A stretch of 64,000 bases of DNA from an uncultured Ruminococcus sp. (GCA_904418845.1 CAJFQC010000001.1:62001-126000), one strand, 5' to 3'. Positions 9,158-18,636 are shown, counted from the stretch's first letter. A program made the numbers and translations. Notes: generated from the letters alone by a model not told the origin.

Positions 9158-10789
9158 ATGAAAATTGGGATTTCTAGCTACAATCATAAAACTAGAAAGC
9201 AAATACTGTCATATTTAAATTATTTGCAGAAAACCAGAACGATGTTTGAGACAAAGGAATACCAATTCGGTTTGAATTTGTTCCGCAATAAGTTGTTCAT
9301 GTATATAAGTAATAATATGAGCATCCCTATGATGCTTGGATTTTTCAAGCATGTAATACGAATGCCGTCTGAATTTTTCGGCACGCTGCAAGTCGGCGAA
9401 ATTCTTTCCAGATTACAGGACACAAATATAATAAAAGATGCCATATCATCGGCCACATTAAGTCTGTTGATTGATTTGTTTATGGTGATATTTGGAGGTA
9501 TTATACTTTTCAGACAGAATTCAACATTATTTTATATTACGTTCGTACCGATTATTCTGCTGGTCATTGTACTGCTTTCCTTCAAAAGAACTTATTACAA
9601 AATGAATCGGGAGCTGCTGAAGCGAAACAGTGATTATTCATCATTCATGGTAGAGGCTATTTCTGGTGAGGAAACGATCAAGGCGTTTTCTCTGGAGGAA
9701 TCTATTTCTTTTCGTGCGGAAAATAAATTTGTCAGATTATTACAGGCAGTCTTTAAAACTGAAAATACAGAAAATTATAACATGACATTACAAAATATCA
9801 TTGACGGAGTATTTTCTATTGTAGTTTTATGGGTAGGTACATACTTTATCTTTAAAGGGACGTTAAGTATTGGTGAGCTGTTAGCTTTCAATGCACTTTT
9901 GACTTATTATTTAACACCTATCAAAAATATCATTATGCTTCAGCCCAAAATACAAAAAGCAGTAATTGCTTCGGAACGTCTTTCTGATATTATTGATTTA
10001 GAAACTGAAAAAAATATAGTAGCCAAACCAATACATATTAAGAAGCTTAACGGCAATATTGTATTTGAGGATGTAACGGTATGCTACCGCGGCAGAAAAC
10101 CAGTATTTTCTGATCTGAACTTAGAGATCAAACAAGGGGAAACGATCGCGTTGGTAGGTGAATCTGGTTGCGGAAAATCCACATTGGCGAAGTTACTTAT
10201 GCGTTTTCTGACACCAAGATCCGGATATATCAGGATTGGCGCTCATAATCTGGAGGATTATGATTTGAAATCTTTGAGAGATCAGATTGTCTATGTGTCT
10301 CAAACTAGTTTTTTGTTTACAGGAACTATCTTAGAAAATCTGACTGTTTCTGCTCCTGATATCTCGATGGAAGAAGTGGTTGAAGCCTGTAAAAAAGTAA
10401 AAATGGACGAGTTTATTGATCAGCTGCCTATGCGCTACAATACTATGGTAGAAGAAAATGGAAGTAATTTTTCCGGAGGGCAGCGCCAGCGTTTAGCATT
10501 GGCCCGCGGATTGCTGAAAAAAGGAGAAATATTTATATTTGATGAAGTGACGAATCAGCTTGATCCATTAACAGAGCAGGCAGTACAAAATGTTATGGAC
10601 GAGATCGCCAAAGAAAAAACTTCAATTATTATTACACACCGTGTTGCAAATATTAAGCATTGCAGCAAAATATTTGTAATGGAACAGGACAACGGTATCA
10701 TGGCATGTGGTAAGCATGAAGAATTACTTCGTAACTGCCCATTGTACAAGGAGATGTGTATTGCCCAAAAGGAGGTGATGGAATCATGA
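9158..10789 (+). CDS. N-terminally truncated peptide/bacteriocin exporter ABC protein
   Basis: Resembles the membrane-plus-ATPase part of ComA/LanT-type peptide exporters (KHVIRMPSEFFGTLQVGEI, then SRLQD). Those proteins usually run to about 700 residues with an N-terminal C39 peptidase. This ORF has 543 residues. The peptidase is absent and the first ~60 residues contain no hydrophobic helix, so the first two membrane helices also seem lost. The ATPase looks intact: GESGCGKST, signature FSGGQRQRLA, Walker B IFIFDEVT and the H-loop ITHRV. GGGGGG lies four bases before the ATG. The stop overlaps the next start (ATGA). Base composition is clearly AT-richer than its neighbours, suggesting transfer. 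It may be non-functional for transport. Confidence 0.72.
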   Translation: MKIGISSYNHKTRKQILSYLNYLQKTRTMFETKEYQFGLNLFRNKLFMYISNNMSIPMMLGFFKHVIRMPSEFFGTLQVGEILSRLQDTNIIKDAISSATLSLLIDLFMVIFGGIILFRQNSTLFYITFVPIILLVIVLLSFKRTYYKMNRELLKRNSDYSSFMVEAISGEETIKAFSLEESISFRAENKFVRLLQAVFKTENTENYNMTLQNIIDGVFSIVVLWVGTYFIFKGTLSIGELLAFNALLTYYLTPIKNIIMLQPKIQKAVIASERLSDIIDLETEKNIVAKPIHIKKLNGNIVFEDVTVCYRGRKPVFSDLNLEIKQGETIALVGESGCGKSTLAKLLMRFLTPRSGYIRIGAHNLEDYDLKSLRDQIVYVSQTSFLFTGTILENLTVSAPDISMEEVVEACKKVKMDEFIDQLPMRYNTMVEENGSNFSGGQRQRLALARGLLKKGEIFIFDEVTNQLDPLTEQAVQNVMDEIAKEKTSIIITHRVANIKHCSKIFVMEQDNGIMACGKHEELLRNCPLYKEMCIAQKEVMES

Positions 10790-10965
10790 ACAAACTTACC
10801 CGCCTGAATAATATGGATGATATACAGTTGACAAAGGAGTTTATTTTCCTCAATCCTTATAAATTTATTGTGTTTTTTATTTATACAATTGTGGGACTTA
10901 TTATCGCTGTTTGTATATTTCTTTCTTTTACTAAGAAACAAGAAACTATTGATGTGCAGGGCTAA
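10786..10965 (+). pseudogene. HlyD-type membrane fusion protein, N-terminal stub
   Basis: A 59-residue ORF starting at ATG 10786 after AAAGGAGGTGATG and overlapping the exporter stop by four bases. It has a short cytoplasmic part, one hydrophobic helix (FIVFFIYTIVGLIIAVCIFL) and then KKQETIDVQG and stop. This matches where bacteriocin-accessory HlyD/MesE proteins continue into their long periplasmic-type coiled-coil and beta domains. Those are missing here. Base composition rises sharply just after the stop, so a deletion junction near 10960 is inferred. The alternative is a genuine small single-span protein. Confidence 0.6.
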
Positions 10966-10967
10966 AA

Positions 10968-11774
10968 ATGGTATTTCTGGCTGTGATCGGAGCGGTAATA
11001 CTGGTAACCGGAACAACGAGCCTCAAACGTCAGATCCGGCTGAAAAAAAACGGAATGAAAGGGGAGGGCAGAGTACTTCGCGCAAAGCACATTCAAAAAA
11101 GAGACGAAAAAAATTATTTGATACAAAATTACTATGAACTCCGGGTTGAATACTCAAAGGAGGGGCGCAGGAAGGAAGTAAGCGTAAACAGTATAGATCA
11201 ATATTGCTGCGGAGATCAGATTTACTTGACAGAGGATGTGGACCGGAAAAAGAAAATAAGAATTTCCGGGGAGGATCGGGAGGCAGTTTTTACTCCCAGA
11301 ACCTTAATTATTTGTGGAATATTGATTATTTCTCTCCCATTTGTATGGGATCAGCTTGGAGAAAAATATGTTTCGGGTATTCTGTCGGCACTGCTGCTTT
11401 TTTCGGGAGCTGATCTGATAGCGGCATATTTCAAAGCAAAATGCCGGAAGACAGAGAAGATAGAGGCGGAGATTGACGAAGTGCTGAAATGGCAGCCGGG
11501 TGCGAAGAAAAAATGGTACTCTCCGGCGGTTTCTTATTATCCCATTATTAAATACAAAATAAATGGAGAAGAAAGAACAATGCGCAGCCGTTATAATTCA
11601 AGTACAGAGTCCTTTTTTAAAAAAGGGAAAAAGGTGATGCTGTACCGCGATACGGATACAGGAAATATATTGGAGCGAGGCCCGAGAAAAAGTATGCTTA
11701 TAGGGGGCGGATGCATGATGATGTTTTCATTTGTAGGAGTATACAGTACAGTTCTGTTATTTCTGGGACGGTAG
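10968..11774 (+). CDS. DUF3592-like membrane protein
   Basis: A 268-residue membrane protein with an N-terminal helix, two adjacent central helices (about 102-140) and a C-terminal helix. Two soluble modules of DUF3592 character lie between them (GEGRVLRAKHIQKRD ... YELRVEYSKEG, and SYYPIIKYKINGEERTMRS followed by GKKVMLYRDTDTGN). Function is unknown. It starts two bases after the HlyD stub stop with only a weak AGGG as ribosome site, so translation may be coupled. Composition is intermediate between the AT-rich island and the surrounding genome. A strong terminator follows. Confidence 0.7.
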   Translation: MVFLAVIGAVILVTGTTSLKRQIRLKKNGMKGEGRVLRAKHIQKRDEKNYLIQNYYELRVEYSKEGRRKEVSVNSIDQYCCGDQIYLTEDVDRKKKIRISGEDREAVFTPRTLIICGILIISLPFVWDQLGEKYVSGILSALLLFSGADLIAAYFKAKCRKTEKIEAEIDEVLKWQPGAKKKWYSPAVSYYPIIKYKINGEERTMRSRYNSSTESFFKKGKKVMLYRDTDTGNILERGPRKSMLIGGGCMMMFSFVGVYSTVLLFLGR

Positions 11775-11815
11775 GCGTGGGATTAAAGAGGAAAGCGGGT
11801 AAGCAGTGCCCCGGC

Positions 11816-11847
11816 AAAGGACAAGGAAAAAGACCTTGTCCTTTTTT
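11816..11847 (+). terminator. Intrinsic terminator between the DUF3592 gene and uvrC
   Basis: Perfect 11-bp stem (AAAGGACAAGG with CCTTGTCCTTT), a seven-base A-rich loop and a run of six T. Its right arm also supplies the probable uvrC -35 element. Confidence 0.85.
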
Positions 11848-11864
11848 CTGCAAAAGATTATAAT
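11836..11864 (+). promoter_or_regulatory. uvrC promoter, -35 inside the preceding terminator
   Basis: TTGTCC, 17-base spacer, perfect TATAAT. Initiation seven or eight bases downstream would fall on or next to the uvrC ATG at 11872, leaving no leader. Confidence 0.5.
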
Positions 11865-11871
11865 AAAACCC

Positions 11872-13722
11872 ATGGAAAATAATCATTTTGACATACAGGA
11901 AGAATTGAAGAAACTCCCCGGAAGGCCTGGGGTCTATATCATGCACGATGAAAAGGATCATATCATCTACGTAGGGAAGGCGGTCAGCTTAAAGAACCGT
12001 GTGCGCCAGTATTTCCAGACAAGCAGGAACAAAGGCGTCAAGATCGAGCAGATGGTGGCACACATCCGCAGATTTGAGTATATTGTGACAGATTCGGAGC
12101 TGGAAGCTCTGGTGCTGGAATGCAATCTTATCAAGGAGTACCGTCCGAAGTATAACACGATGCTCATGGATGACAAGACGTATCCGTTCATCAAGGTGAC
12201 AACAAATGAGGCGTATCCCAGAGTGCTCCTGTCAAGGAAGATGCTCAAGGACAAGGCAAGATATTTTGGGCCGTACACGAGCGCCCAGGCAGTGCGGGAC
12301 ACCATTGACCTGATTCATAAGCTTTACCATGTGAGAAGCTGCAGCCGCAGCCTCCCAAGAGATATAGGGAAAGAGAGGCCCTGTCTCAATTATCATATCA
12401 AGCAGTGTGATGCTCCATGCCAGGGGTACATCTCGCAGGAGGAATACCGGAAAGCGGTCGACGAGGTGATCCGTTTCCTGAACGGGAATTATGACAGCAT
12501 CCTGAAGGAGCTGGAAGAGAAGATGAACGCGGCTTCTGAAGCGCTGGAATTTGAGCGGGCAATCGAGTACAGGGAACTGTTGAACAGTGTGAAAAAGGTG
12601 GCGCAGAAACAGAAGATTACGGATTCCAGCGGAGAGGACCGGGATGTGCTCGCCGTGGCGTCGGAGGAAGAGGACGCAGTTGTCCAGGTGTTCTTTATTC
12701 GCGGCGGCCGGCTCATCGGCAGGGATCATTTCTATCTGCGCATTACAAAAGGAGACAGCGCTTCGTATATACTGGACAGCTTTATCAAGCAGTACTATGC
12801 GGGAACACCATATATTCCCGGTGAACTGACGCTCCAGGAGGATGTGGAGGACAGAGAGCTGCTTGAGACATGGCTCACTGCGAAACGAGGGCAGAAGGTG
12901 GCGCTGAAGATCCCCAGGAAGGGGGCTAAAGAAAAGCTGGTCGAACTCGCTGCGGAGAATGCAAGGCTCGTGCTCAGTAAGGATAAAGAAAGGCTGAAGC
13001 GAGAGGAAGGCCGCACGATCGGGGCGGTAAAAGAGATCGCAGCCCTGCTTGGTCTGGAGGATATCAGCCGTATGGAGGCATATGATATTTCCAACACAAA
13101 CGGTTTTGAATCGGTCGGCTCAATGATCGTATATGAGAGGGGAAAACCAAAGCGCAATGATTACCGCAAGTTTAAGATAAAGGGGATCAGGGGCGCGGAT
13201 GACTACGGAAGTATGAGAGAAGTGCTGACACGGCGGTTTACCCACGGTCTTAAAGAAAGAGAAGAGAACGCGCAGATCGGGAAATTCACTGTTTTCCCGG
13301 ATCTTATTCTCATGGACGGCGGAAAAGGTCAGGTCAATGTAGCGCTCCAGGTGCTTGAGGACCTGCGTCTGAATATCCCGGTATGCGGTATGGTAAAAGA
13401 CGATCACCATCGGACGAGAGGGTTGTATTACAACAATATAGAGATACCCATTGACCGTTCATCAGAAGCATTCCGGCTGATTACGAGGATACAGGATGAG
13501 GCGCACCGGTTCGCTGTCGAGTACCATAGACAGCTTCGCGGTAAAGGACAGGTACATTCCATTCTCGACGACATCGAGGGAATTGGGCCGGTACGAAGAA
13601 AAGCGCTTATGAGGCATTATCTGAGTCTGGACGCTGTCAGGGCGGCAAGTGTGGAAGAGCTGGCAAAAATACCATCCATGAACGAAAAAGCCGCAGAATC
13701 AGTATACAAGTTTTTGCATTAG
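11872..13722 (+). CDS. uvrC: Excinuclease ABC subunit C
   Basis: Dual-incision nuclease of nucleotide excision repair, acting with UvrA and UvrB. The 616-residue protein has the N-terminal GIY-YIG nuclease ([20 protein letters not shown]), the Cys-containing region [20 protein letters not shown], a UVR/UvrB-binding motif near 200-240, the RNase H-like nuclease half ([20 protein letters not shown] and [12 protein letters not shown]) and a C-terminal helix-hairpin-helix pair ([15 protein letters not shown]). The track start at 11806 lies within the terminator. ATG 11872 matches the family N-terminus ([17 protein letters not shown]). No Shine-Dalgarno is visible, consistent with a leaderless message. 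Confidence 0.95.
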   Translation: MENNHFDIQEELKKLPGRPGVYIMHDEKDHIIYVGKAVSLKNRVRQYFQTSRNKGVKIEQMVAHIRRFEYIVTDSELEALVLECNLIKEYRPKYNTMLMDDKTYPFIKVTTNEAYPRVLLSRKMLKDKARYFGPYTSAQAVRDTIDLIHKLYHVRSCSRSLPRDIGKERPCLNYHIKQCDAPCQGYISQEEYRKAVDEVIRFLNGNYDSILKELEEKMNAASEALEFERAIEYRELLNSVKKVAQKQKITDSSGEDRDVLAVASEEEDAVVQVFFIRGGRLIGRDHFYLRITKGDSASYILDSFIKQYYAGTPYIPGELTLQEDVEDRELLETWLTAKRGQKVALKIPRKGAKEKLVELAAENARLVLSKDKERLKREEGRTIGAVKEIAALLGLEDISRMEAYDISNTNGFESVGSMIVYERGKPKRNDYRKFKIKGIRGADDYGSMREVLTRRFTHGLKEREENAQIGKFTVFPDLILMDGGKGQVNVALQVLEDLRLNIPVCGMVKDDHHRTRGLYYNNIEIPIDRSSEAFRLITRIQDEAHRFAVEYHRQLRGKGQVHSILDDIEGIGPVRRKALMRHYLSLDAVRAASVEELAKIPSMNEKAAESVYKFLH

Positions 13723-13825
13723 TGGTAAGATATAAATGATAAGCGGCGGGCACAGAAGCTTCGCACAGTGATTTGCGGGAGCCGTCAGGGAAAAGTCCGG
13801 CGTATATAAGGAAAAGGAGAAGATT

Positions 13826-14758
13826 ATGGGACAAGGGATCAGACTAACTGAGATCGTTCAAAAAATGGATCTGAAAAATCTCACCCCAGGGGTGGAGCTG
13901 GTGGACAAAGAAGTAAATGTACCGGACGTCAACCGTCCGGCCCTGCAGCTTGCGGGATTTTTCGATCATTTTGACTCAAACAGGGTGCAGATCATAGGAA
14001 ATGTAGAGTACAGATATGTGAATACTCTTACACAGGAAAGGCAGGAATATATCTATAAAAAACTTTTGGAGCATTCGATTCCGTGTATAGTATTCTGTCG
14101 GGATATGGAACCGGGCGAAAAGTTTTTAGGACTTGCCGCGGAGCGGGGAGTTCCGGTTTTCAAGACATCAAAACAGACGTCAGACTTTACCGCAGAGATC
14201 ATCCGCTGGATGAATGTAAGGCTTGCTCCCTCCATCTCCATCCACGGCGTGCTTGTGGACGTGTACGGCGTGGGCGTGCTCATCATGGGCGAGAGCGGCA
14301 TCGGCAAGAGCGAGGCGGCTCTTGAGCTGATCAAGAGAGGACACCGCCTCGTGACAGATGATGTGGTGGAGATCCGCAAAGTGAGCGATGAGACCTTGGT
14401 AGGTTCCGCCCCGGATATCACAAAGCATTTTATCGAACTGAGAGGCATTGGAATTGTGGATGTAAAATCCATGTTCGGTGTCCAGAGTGTAAGGGAAACG
14501 CAGAATATTGATCTGGTCATTACACTGGAGGACTGGAGCAGGGAAAAAGAGTACGACAGGCTCGGACTGGAGGAGAAATATACAGAATTCCTTGGGAATA
14601 AGGTTGTCTGCCACAGTATCCCCATCCGTCCGGGACGTAATCTTGCCATTATCGTTGAGTCGGCCGCTGTCAACCACAGACAGAAACAGATGGGTTACAA
14701 TGCGGCTCAGGAGCTCTACAAGAGAGTCCAGGAAAATCTGGCGAAAAAAATGAAATAA
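13826..14758 (+). CDS. hprK: HPr kinase/phosphorylase
   Basis: Phosphorylates HPr of the PTS on Ser46, and reverses it, to set carbon catabolite repression through CcpA. The 310-residue protein has the N-terminal regulatory domain and a kinase domain with Walker A GESGIGKS at about 155-162, the VTDDVVEI loop and the signature GIGIVDVKSMFGVQSVR. The ATG follows AAAAGGAGAAGATT. It lies about 100 bp after uvrC and just before a glucokinase gene, so both downstream genes serve sugar metabolism. Confidence 0.96.
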   Translation: MGQGIRLTEIVQKMDLKNLTPGVELVDKEVNVPDVNRPALQLAGFFDHFDSNRVQIIGNVEYRYVNTLTQERQEYIYKKLLEHSIPCIVFCRDMEPGEKFLGLAAERGVPVFKTSKQTSDFTAEIIRWMNVRLAPSISIHGVLVDVYGVGVLIMGESGIGKSEAALELIKRGHRLVTDDVVEIRKVSDETLVGSAPDITKHFIELRGIGIVDVKSMFGVQSVRETQNIDLVITLEDWSREKEYDRLGLEEKYTEFLGNKVVCHSIPIRPGRNLAIIVESAAVNHRQKQMGYNAAQELYKRVQENLAKKMK

Positions 14759-14816
14759 TAAAATAAAAAGATTATAAAATAAATTTATGCTGTATTAAGG
14801 AAGGGAGAGAGCTGTT

Positions 14817-15755
14817 ATGCAGTACTGTTTCGGAGTGGACATCGGCGGAACCACAGTGAAGATGGGTCTGTTCGAGGAGAATGGAACAATAATTGACAAA
14901 TGGGAAATCACAACAGATACTTCGGATGAGGGGAAGGCGATTCTTCCCAATGTGGCTGCGTCCATTGCCGCAAAGATCAAGGAACATGATCTTGAGAAAT
15001 CCGATATTGCGGGGATTGGAGCAGGTGTGCCGGCGCCGGTAACATCGGACGGCGTGGTGAACGGCAGTGCGAATCTGGGCTGGAATTATAAGGAAGTCAA
15101 AAAAGAGTTGGAAGAGCTTACAGGGTTAAGGGCAGAGATTGGAAATGATGCCAATGTGGCCGCGTTGGGCGAGATGTGGAAAGGCGGCGGCGCGGGTGAA
15201 AAGAATATGATCATGGTGACGCTTGGCACAGGCGTCGGCGGCGGCGTCATTATCGACGGAAAGATGCTTGTCGGACAGAACGGGGCCGGTGGAGAGATCG
15301 GTCATCTCTGCGTCAACTATGAAGAGACAGACCGCTGTGGATGTGGAAACAGAGGATGCCTGGAACAGTATGCTTCCGCTACGGGCATTGTCCGTCTGGC
15401 AAAGCAGAAGCTGGGACAGGAGATGCGCCCGACGATCCTTAACAAAGAGGATATAACGGCGAAAGATGTATTCGACGCGGTAAAAGCAGGAGACGATGTG
15501 GCGAAAGAGATCGCCGTTGTATTCGGAAGATACTTAGGATACGGTCTTGCAAACCTGGCGGCAGTGGCAGATCCGGCGGTGTTCGTTATCGGAGGCGGAG
15601 TCTCCAGGGCGGGAGAGGTGCTTATCCCATATATAAGAGAGCCGTATATGGAAAGAGCGTTCTTCGCGGACAGGAAAGTGAAGTTTGTGCTTGCAGAGCT
15701 GGGAAATGACGCAGGGATCTGCGGCGCGGCGAAGCTGGTGCTGGACGCCCGGTAA
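14817..15755 (+). CDS. glcK: ROK-family glucokinase
   Basis: Phosphorylates glucose to glucose-6-phosphate. The 312-residue protein shows the N-terminal phosphate loop GVDIGGTTVKMGLF, the sugar site EIGNDANVAALGE, the second phosphate motif TLGTGVGGGVIIDGK, GGEIGHLCV and the ROK zinc signature CGCGNRGCLEQ. No DNA-binding domain is present, so it is a kinase and not a ROK repressor. GGGAG precedes the ATG, 58 bp after hprK. Likely partner of the maltodextrin operon at 41.6-52.6 kb, whose enzymes release glucose. Confidence 0.9.
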   Translation: MQYCFGVDIGGTTVKMGLFEENGTIIDKWEITTDTSDEGKAILPNVAASIAAKIKEHDLEKSDIAGIGAGVPAPVTSDGVVNGSANLGWNYKEVKKELEELTGLRAEIGNDANVAALGEMWKGGGAGEKNMIMVTLGTGVGGGVIIDGKMLVGQNGAGGEIGHLCVNYEETDRCGCGNRGCLEQYASATGIVRLAKQKLGQEMRPTILNKEDITAKDVFDAVKAGDDVAKEIAVVFGRYLGYGLANLAAVADPAVFVIGGGVSRAGEVLIPYIREPYMERAFFADRKVKFVLAELGNDAGICGAAKLVLDAR

Positions 15756-15780
15756 TAAAGACTGTACCATCAAAACTAAA

Positions 15781-15808
15781 AGCAGCAGAGGGAATCCACT
15801 CTGCTGCT
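15781..15808. terminator. Bidirectional terminator between glcK and the PBP gene
   Basis: Perfect 10-bp stem AGCAGCAGAG with CTCTGCTGCT and an eight-base loop. On the minus strand it is followed by TTTTAGTTTTG, on the plus strand by TAAATATT. It suits both convergent genes, better the minus one. Confidence 0.75.
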
Positions 15809-15846
15809 TAAATATTGCCTGAATCATGGTTTCATGCGGCGCCGGA

Positions 15847-18438
15847 CTATCCTGAGGGAAGGGGCTCCACGGGCTGTCCCGGCTCCACAGGCTGTTCCGG
15901 ATTATCTGGTTGTTCGGGTTCCACAGGCTGTTCCGGATTATCCGGCTGTTCCGGCTCCACGGGCTGTCCCGGCTCCACAGGCTGTCCCGGCTCTACAGGC
16001 TGCTGTTCTTCGGGCGGCGTCGCTTCACCTTCCGGAACTTCTTCCGTACTGCTTTCCTCTTCTATGACCTCTTCCTCAACATAGTGTCCTTCGCAGACCT
16101 CGCTTGTCAGGGTATCCCCGTCAAAATATTCTGTGACTGCCGGACAGCTCGATACGGCAAGCTTTCCTGTCTCGGAACAGATCGTTTTCTGTACGATAGA
16201 AGAAGGTACTGAGAAATCTTTATACGCAAGGCCGGAATGGATCTGTTCCATGATCTGTTTCCATATCCTCATGTGCCATGACTGGTTCATGTGCTCCATA
16301 CTCTTGTTTTCATCGTAACCGACCCAGATAGAAGCCGTATAATACGGTGTATAAGCAGAGAGCCATAAGTCAGTGCTGTCATTGGTCGTACCTGTTTTTC
16401 CTGAAACCGGCATATTGCTCATTCTCGCTGCCCCGCCCGTACCGTTGGGGTCGTTGATCACGTCCTGCATCGCGCTTGTCAGAAGATAAGCTGTGGACTC
16501 CTTAATCACTTCATGGGTTTCCGGCGCAGAGTTGTCTATCAGGACATTTCCGTCGTGATCGAGAATCTCTGTGTAGAGGACCGGCTCTGTATAGACGCCG
16601 CCGTTTGCGATCGAAGCGTATGCGGCAGTCATCTCAAGATTATAGACGCCGCGGGTGATACCGCCGAGGGCGGTAGCCTGTGCGATGTCAGTCATACCCG
16701 GATAATCAGGATCATTATTTACGAGAGTCGTGAACCCGAATTTCTGAAGGTACTGATAACCTTTCTCCGGGGTAACGACCTCTGTCAGGGTTCGAACCGC
16801 GCACACGTTCATGGAGTGCAGGATCGCATAGCGCATGGTCGTATTGCCGATATATTTACGGTCCCAGTTTCTGACTTCTTTTCCGTTAGCGTAATAGTAC
16901 GGTTCATCCGTGATCGTCGAGGCAAGGGTCATGCCGCACTCATTGAGAGCAGGAGCGTAAGTGGATACGATCTTAAAGCAGGAACCGGGCTGCCTTGGAG
17001 AGTCTGTCGCACGGTTGAGGGAACGGCTTGTCGTCTTTGTTCCGCGTCCTCCCACAATCGCCTTGACCTGTCCGGTGTACTGGTCCATGACGACAACAGA
17101 AGTCTGAGGCTGCAAAGTAATATGAAGGTTTTCATCCACGACATCTCCGGCTTCTGTGTTGATGCCAAGTGTACTCTTATATTCCTCTATTGAACTGTAT
17201 ACAGCGTCCTCTGAACTGAATACGAGAGGATTGGAGTCGTTATGCGCACTCCTGAGATAGGAACCAAGGTTTTCTTTGCTGTAATTTTCTATCGTACCGT
17301 CAGCGCGATGGATGGTCAGTGCGTATTCCACCCCATATTCTACGACCGGATAATTGGACTCGTCCGCAACCACCTGATCACAGATCTGCTGGATGTAGGT
17401 ATCCTGAGTTGACTTGATGGTAAGCCCGCCGCTGTATAACTGATTATATGCCTGAGTCTCGGAATATCCTTTTTCTTCCATAAGATCCCGGATTACATCT
17501 TCAATCAGGGCGTCGGTAAAGTAAGAGTAAGGAGAGGTATCCTCCGTGATCGCCGCTGTCTGGACGATCCGGTCGTAAACCGGGTCAGCCACAGCTTCAT
17601 CATAAGACGCCTGATCGATGTACCCCTGATCCAGCATATTGTCTAAGACTTTTTGCCGTCTCTCGGCATTCTTGTCCGGATTCTTAACCGGATCAAATCT
17701 CGTCGGGTTCTGCGTGATGGCTGCAATGACCGCACATTCAGACAGTGTCAGATCCGCCGCATTCTTATTAAAATATCGTGCGGAAGCAGTCTGGACACCG
17801 TAGCAGCCCTGTCCTAAGTTAATAGTGTTCATATACGCTTCAAGGATCTGTTCCTTGCTCATCTCTTTTTCAAACGCAAGTGCGAGATACTGCTCCTGAA
17901 GCTTACGCTCTACCTTGTCAAAGAAGGTCTCCTCATTGACAAAGTCGAAAACGTTGTTCTTAATAAGCTGCTGGGTGAGTGTGCTGGCGCCTTCTGAGAA
18001 ATTAAATCCATTCATAACGCCGACGACACCGGCCCTTATGATGCCTTGAAGGTCGATTCCGTTATGCTCGTAGAAACGCTCGTCCTCGATAGCCACGAAT
18101 GCATGGGGAAGGTATTCTGTGTTCGTTGTGATCTCGTCATAAGTTTTGTATACACGGTTAGAGTCGGAATCCTTCAGCGTTTCAAGCACGGTTCCGTTCT
18201 GATCCGTGATGTACGAGGTGAACCCTTTGGGAAGGATATCATCTGCTGACACATTAGGACGGTCATCTATGATCTTCTTGGCGAATATCACCCCGCCGAT
18301 AAGACAGATCACTGCAAGAAGCAGTATGCAGACGATAAGTGCCTTGAAAAAGCGGACTCCCACACGTTTCTGCTTCATTTTCTTTTTTGAAGAAATATTT
18401 TTCTTTTTTGTAGAAAGATTATTTTTTCCGTAATTCAC
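15847..18438 (-). CDS. Class A penicillin-binding protein (PBP1A family)
   Basis: Bifunctional peptidoglycan polymerase and crosslinker. The 863-residue protein has a Lys-rich cytoplasmic tail, one membrane helix (about 30-52), a GT51 glycosyltransferase domain (EDERFYEHNGID near 118, GASTLTQQLIKN) and a transpeptidase domain with SCFK (active Ser at about 486), SMN and KTGT motifs. It ends in a long acidic stretch and a Pro/Glu/Gln repeat tail (QPVEP and QPDNPE units). The start is GTG at 18438, eight bases after GGAGG. The repeats at the DNA level make the tail length-variable. It converges on glcK. Confidence 0.94.
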   Translation of the reverse strand: MNYGKNNLSTKKKNISSKKKMKQKRVGVRFFKALIVCILLLAVICLIGGVIFAKKIIDDRPNVSADDILPKGFTSYITDQNGTVLETLKDSDSNRVYKTYDEITTNTEYLPHAFVAIEDERFYEHNGIDLQGIIRAGVVGVMNGFNFSEGASTLTQQLIKNNVFDFVNEETFFDKVERKLQEQYLALAFEKEMSKEQILEAYMNTINLGQGCYGVQTASARYFNKNAADLTLSECAVIAAITQNPTRFDPVKNPDKNAERRQKVLDNMLDQGYIDQASYDEAVADPVYDRIVQTAAITEDTSPYSYFTDALIEDVIRDLMEEKGYSETQAYNQLYSGGLTIKSTQDTYIQQICDQVVADESNYPVVEYGVEYALTIHRADGTIENYSKENLGSYLRSAHNDSNPLVFSSEDAVYSSIEEYKSTLGINTEAGDVVDENLHITLQPQTSVVVMDQYTGQVKAIVGGRGTKTTSRSLNRATDSPRQPGSCFKIVSTYAPALNECGMTLASTITDEPYYYANGKEVRNWDRKYIGNTTMRYAILHSMNVCAVRTLTEVVTPEKGYQYLQKFGFTTLVNNDPDYPGMTDIAQATALGGITRGVYNLEMTAAYASIANGGVYTEPVLYTEILDHDGNVLIDNSAPETHEVIKESTAYLLTSAMQDVINDPNGTGGAARMSNMPVSGKTGTTNDSTDLWLSAYTPYYTASIWVGYDENKSMEHMNQSWHMRIWKQIMEQIHSGLAYKDFSVPSSIVQKTICSETGKLAVSSCPAVTEYFDGDTLTSEVCEGHYVEEEVIEEESSTEEVPEGEATPPEEQQPVEPGQPVEPGQPVEPEQPDNPEQPVEPEQPDNPEQPVEPGQPVEPLPSG
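15863..16012. repeat. Short tandem repeats encoding the PBP C-terminal tail
   Basis: Imperfect 15-base units (variants of GGCTGTYCCGGYTCCAC) encode repeated QPVEP and QPDNPE blocks, several of them nearly identical. Such tracts expand and contract by slippage in frame. Not a CRISPR: there are no spacers and the units are coding. Confidence 0.8.
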
Positions 18439-18466
18439 GAATACATCCTCCTTTTCAACTCTTATG

Positions 18467-18475
18467 ATTATACCA
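18467..18475 (-). promoter_or_regulatory. Extended -10 of the PBP gene promoter
   Basis: On the minus strand TGGTATAAT is a full extended -10, about 30 bases before the GTG start. The -35 position (TTTATT) is weak. Confidence 0.4.
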
Positions 18476-18564
18476 AATAAGATGTTTTAAATAAAGGAAA
18501 AAATAAAATCTTCACATTTTCTTATATTTTTTTAATGAAAGCATGATATTATGCCTTGATACAG

Positions 18565-18593
18565 TTGTTTGATAAGAAGAGGTCTGGTATAGT
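18565..18593 (+). promoter_or_regulatory. Candidate promoter of the yigZ-like gene
   Basis: TTGTTT, 17-base spacer, TATAGT, with a TGG that makes it an extended -10. A perfect palindrome follows at 18607. Confidence 0.45.
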
Positions 18594-18606
18594 AAAGGGA
18601 GCTTAG

Positions 18607-18622
18607 GCGGACAGCTGTCCGC
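18607..18622. promoter_or_regulatory. Perfect 16-bp palindrome before the yigZ-like gene
   Basis: GCGGACAGCTGTCCGC lies between the predicted start point and the GGAGGAGG ribosome site. The placement suits a repressor operator, or an RNA hairpin without a loop. The binding protein is unknown. Confidence 0.4.
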
Positions 18623-18636
18623 GGAGGAGGCTGGCA

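Noticed and set aside
15863-16012. CRISPR-like short repeats
   Set aside because: Units are coding, contiguous and imperfect, with no spacers and no cas genes.
15815-16084. Plus-strand ORF with GSTGCPGSTGC collagen-like repeats
   Set aside because: Antisense reading of the PBP tail repeats. No ribosome site.
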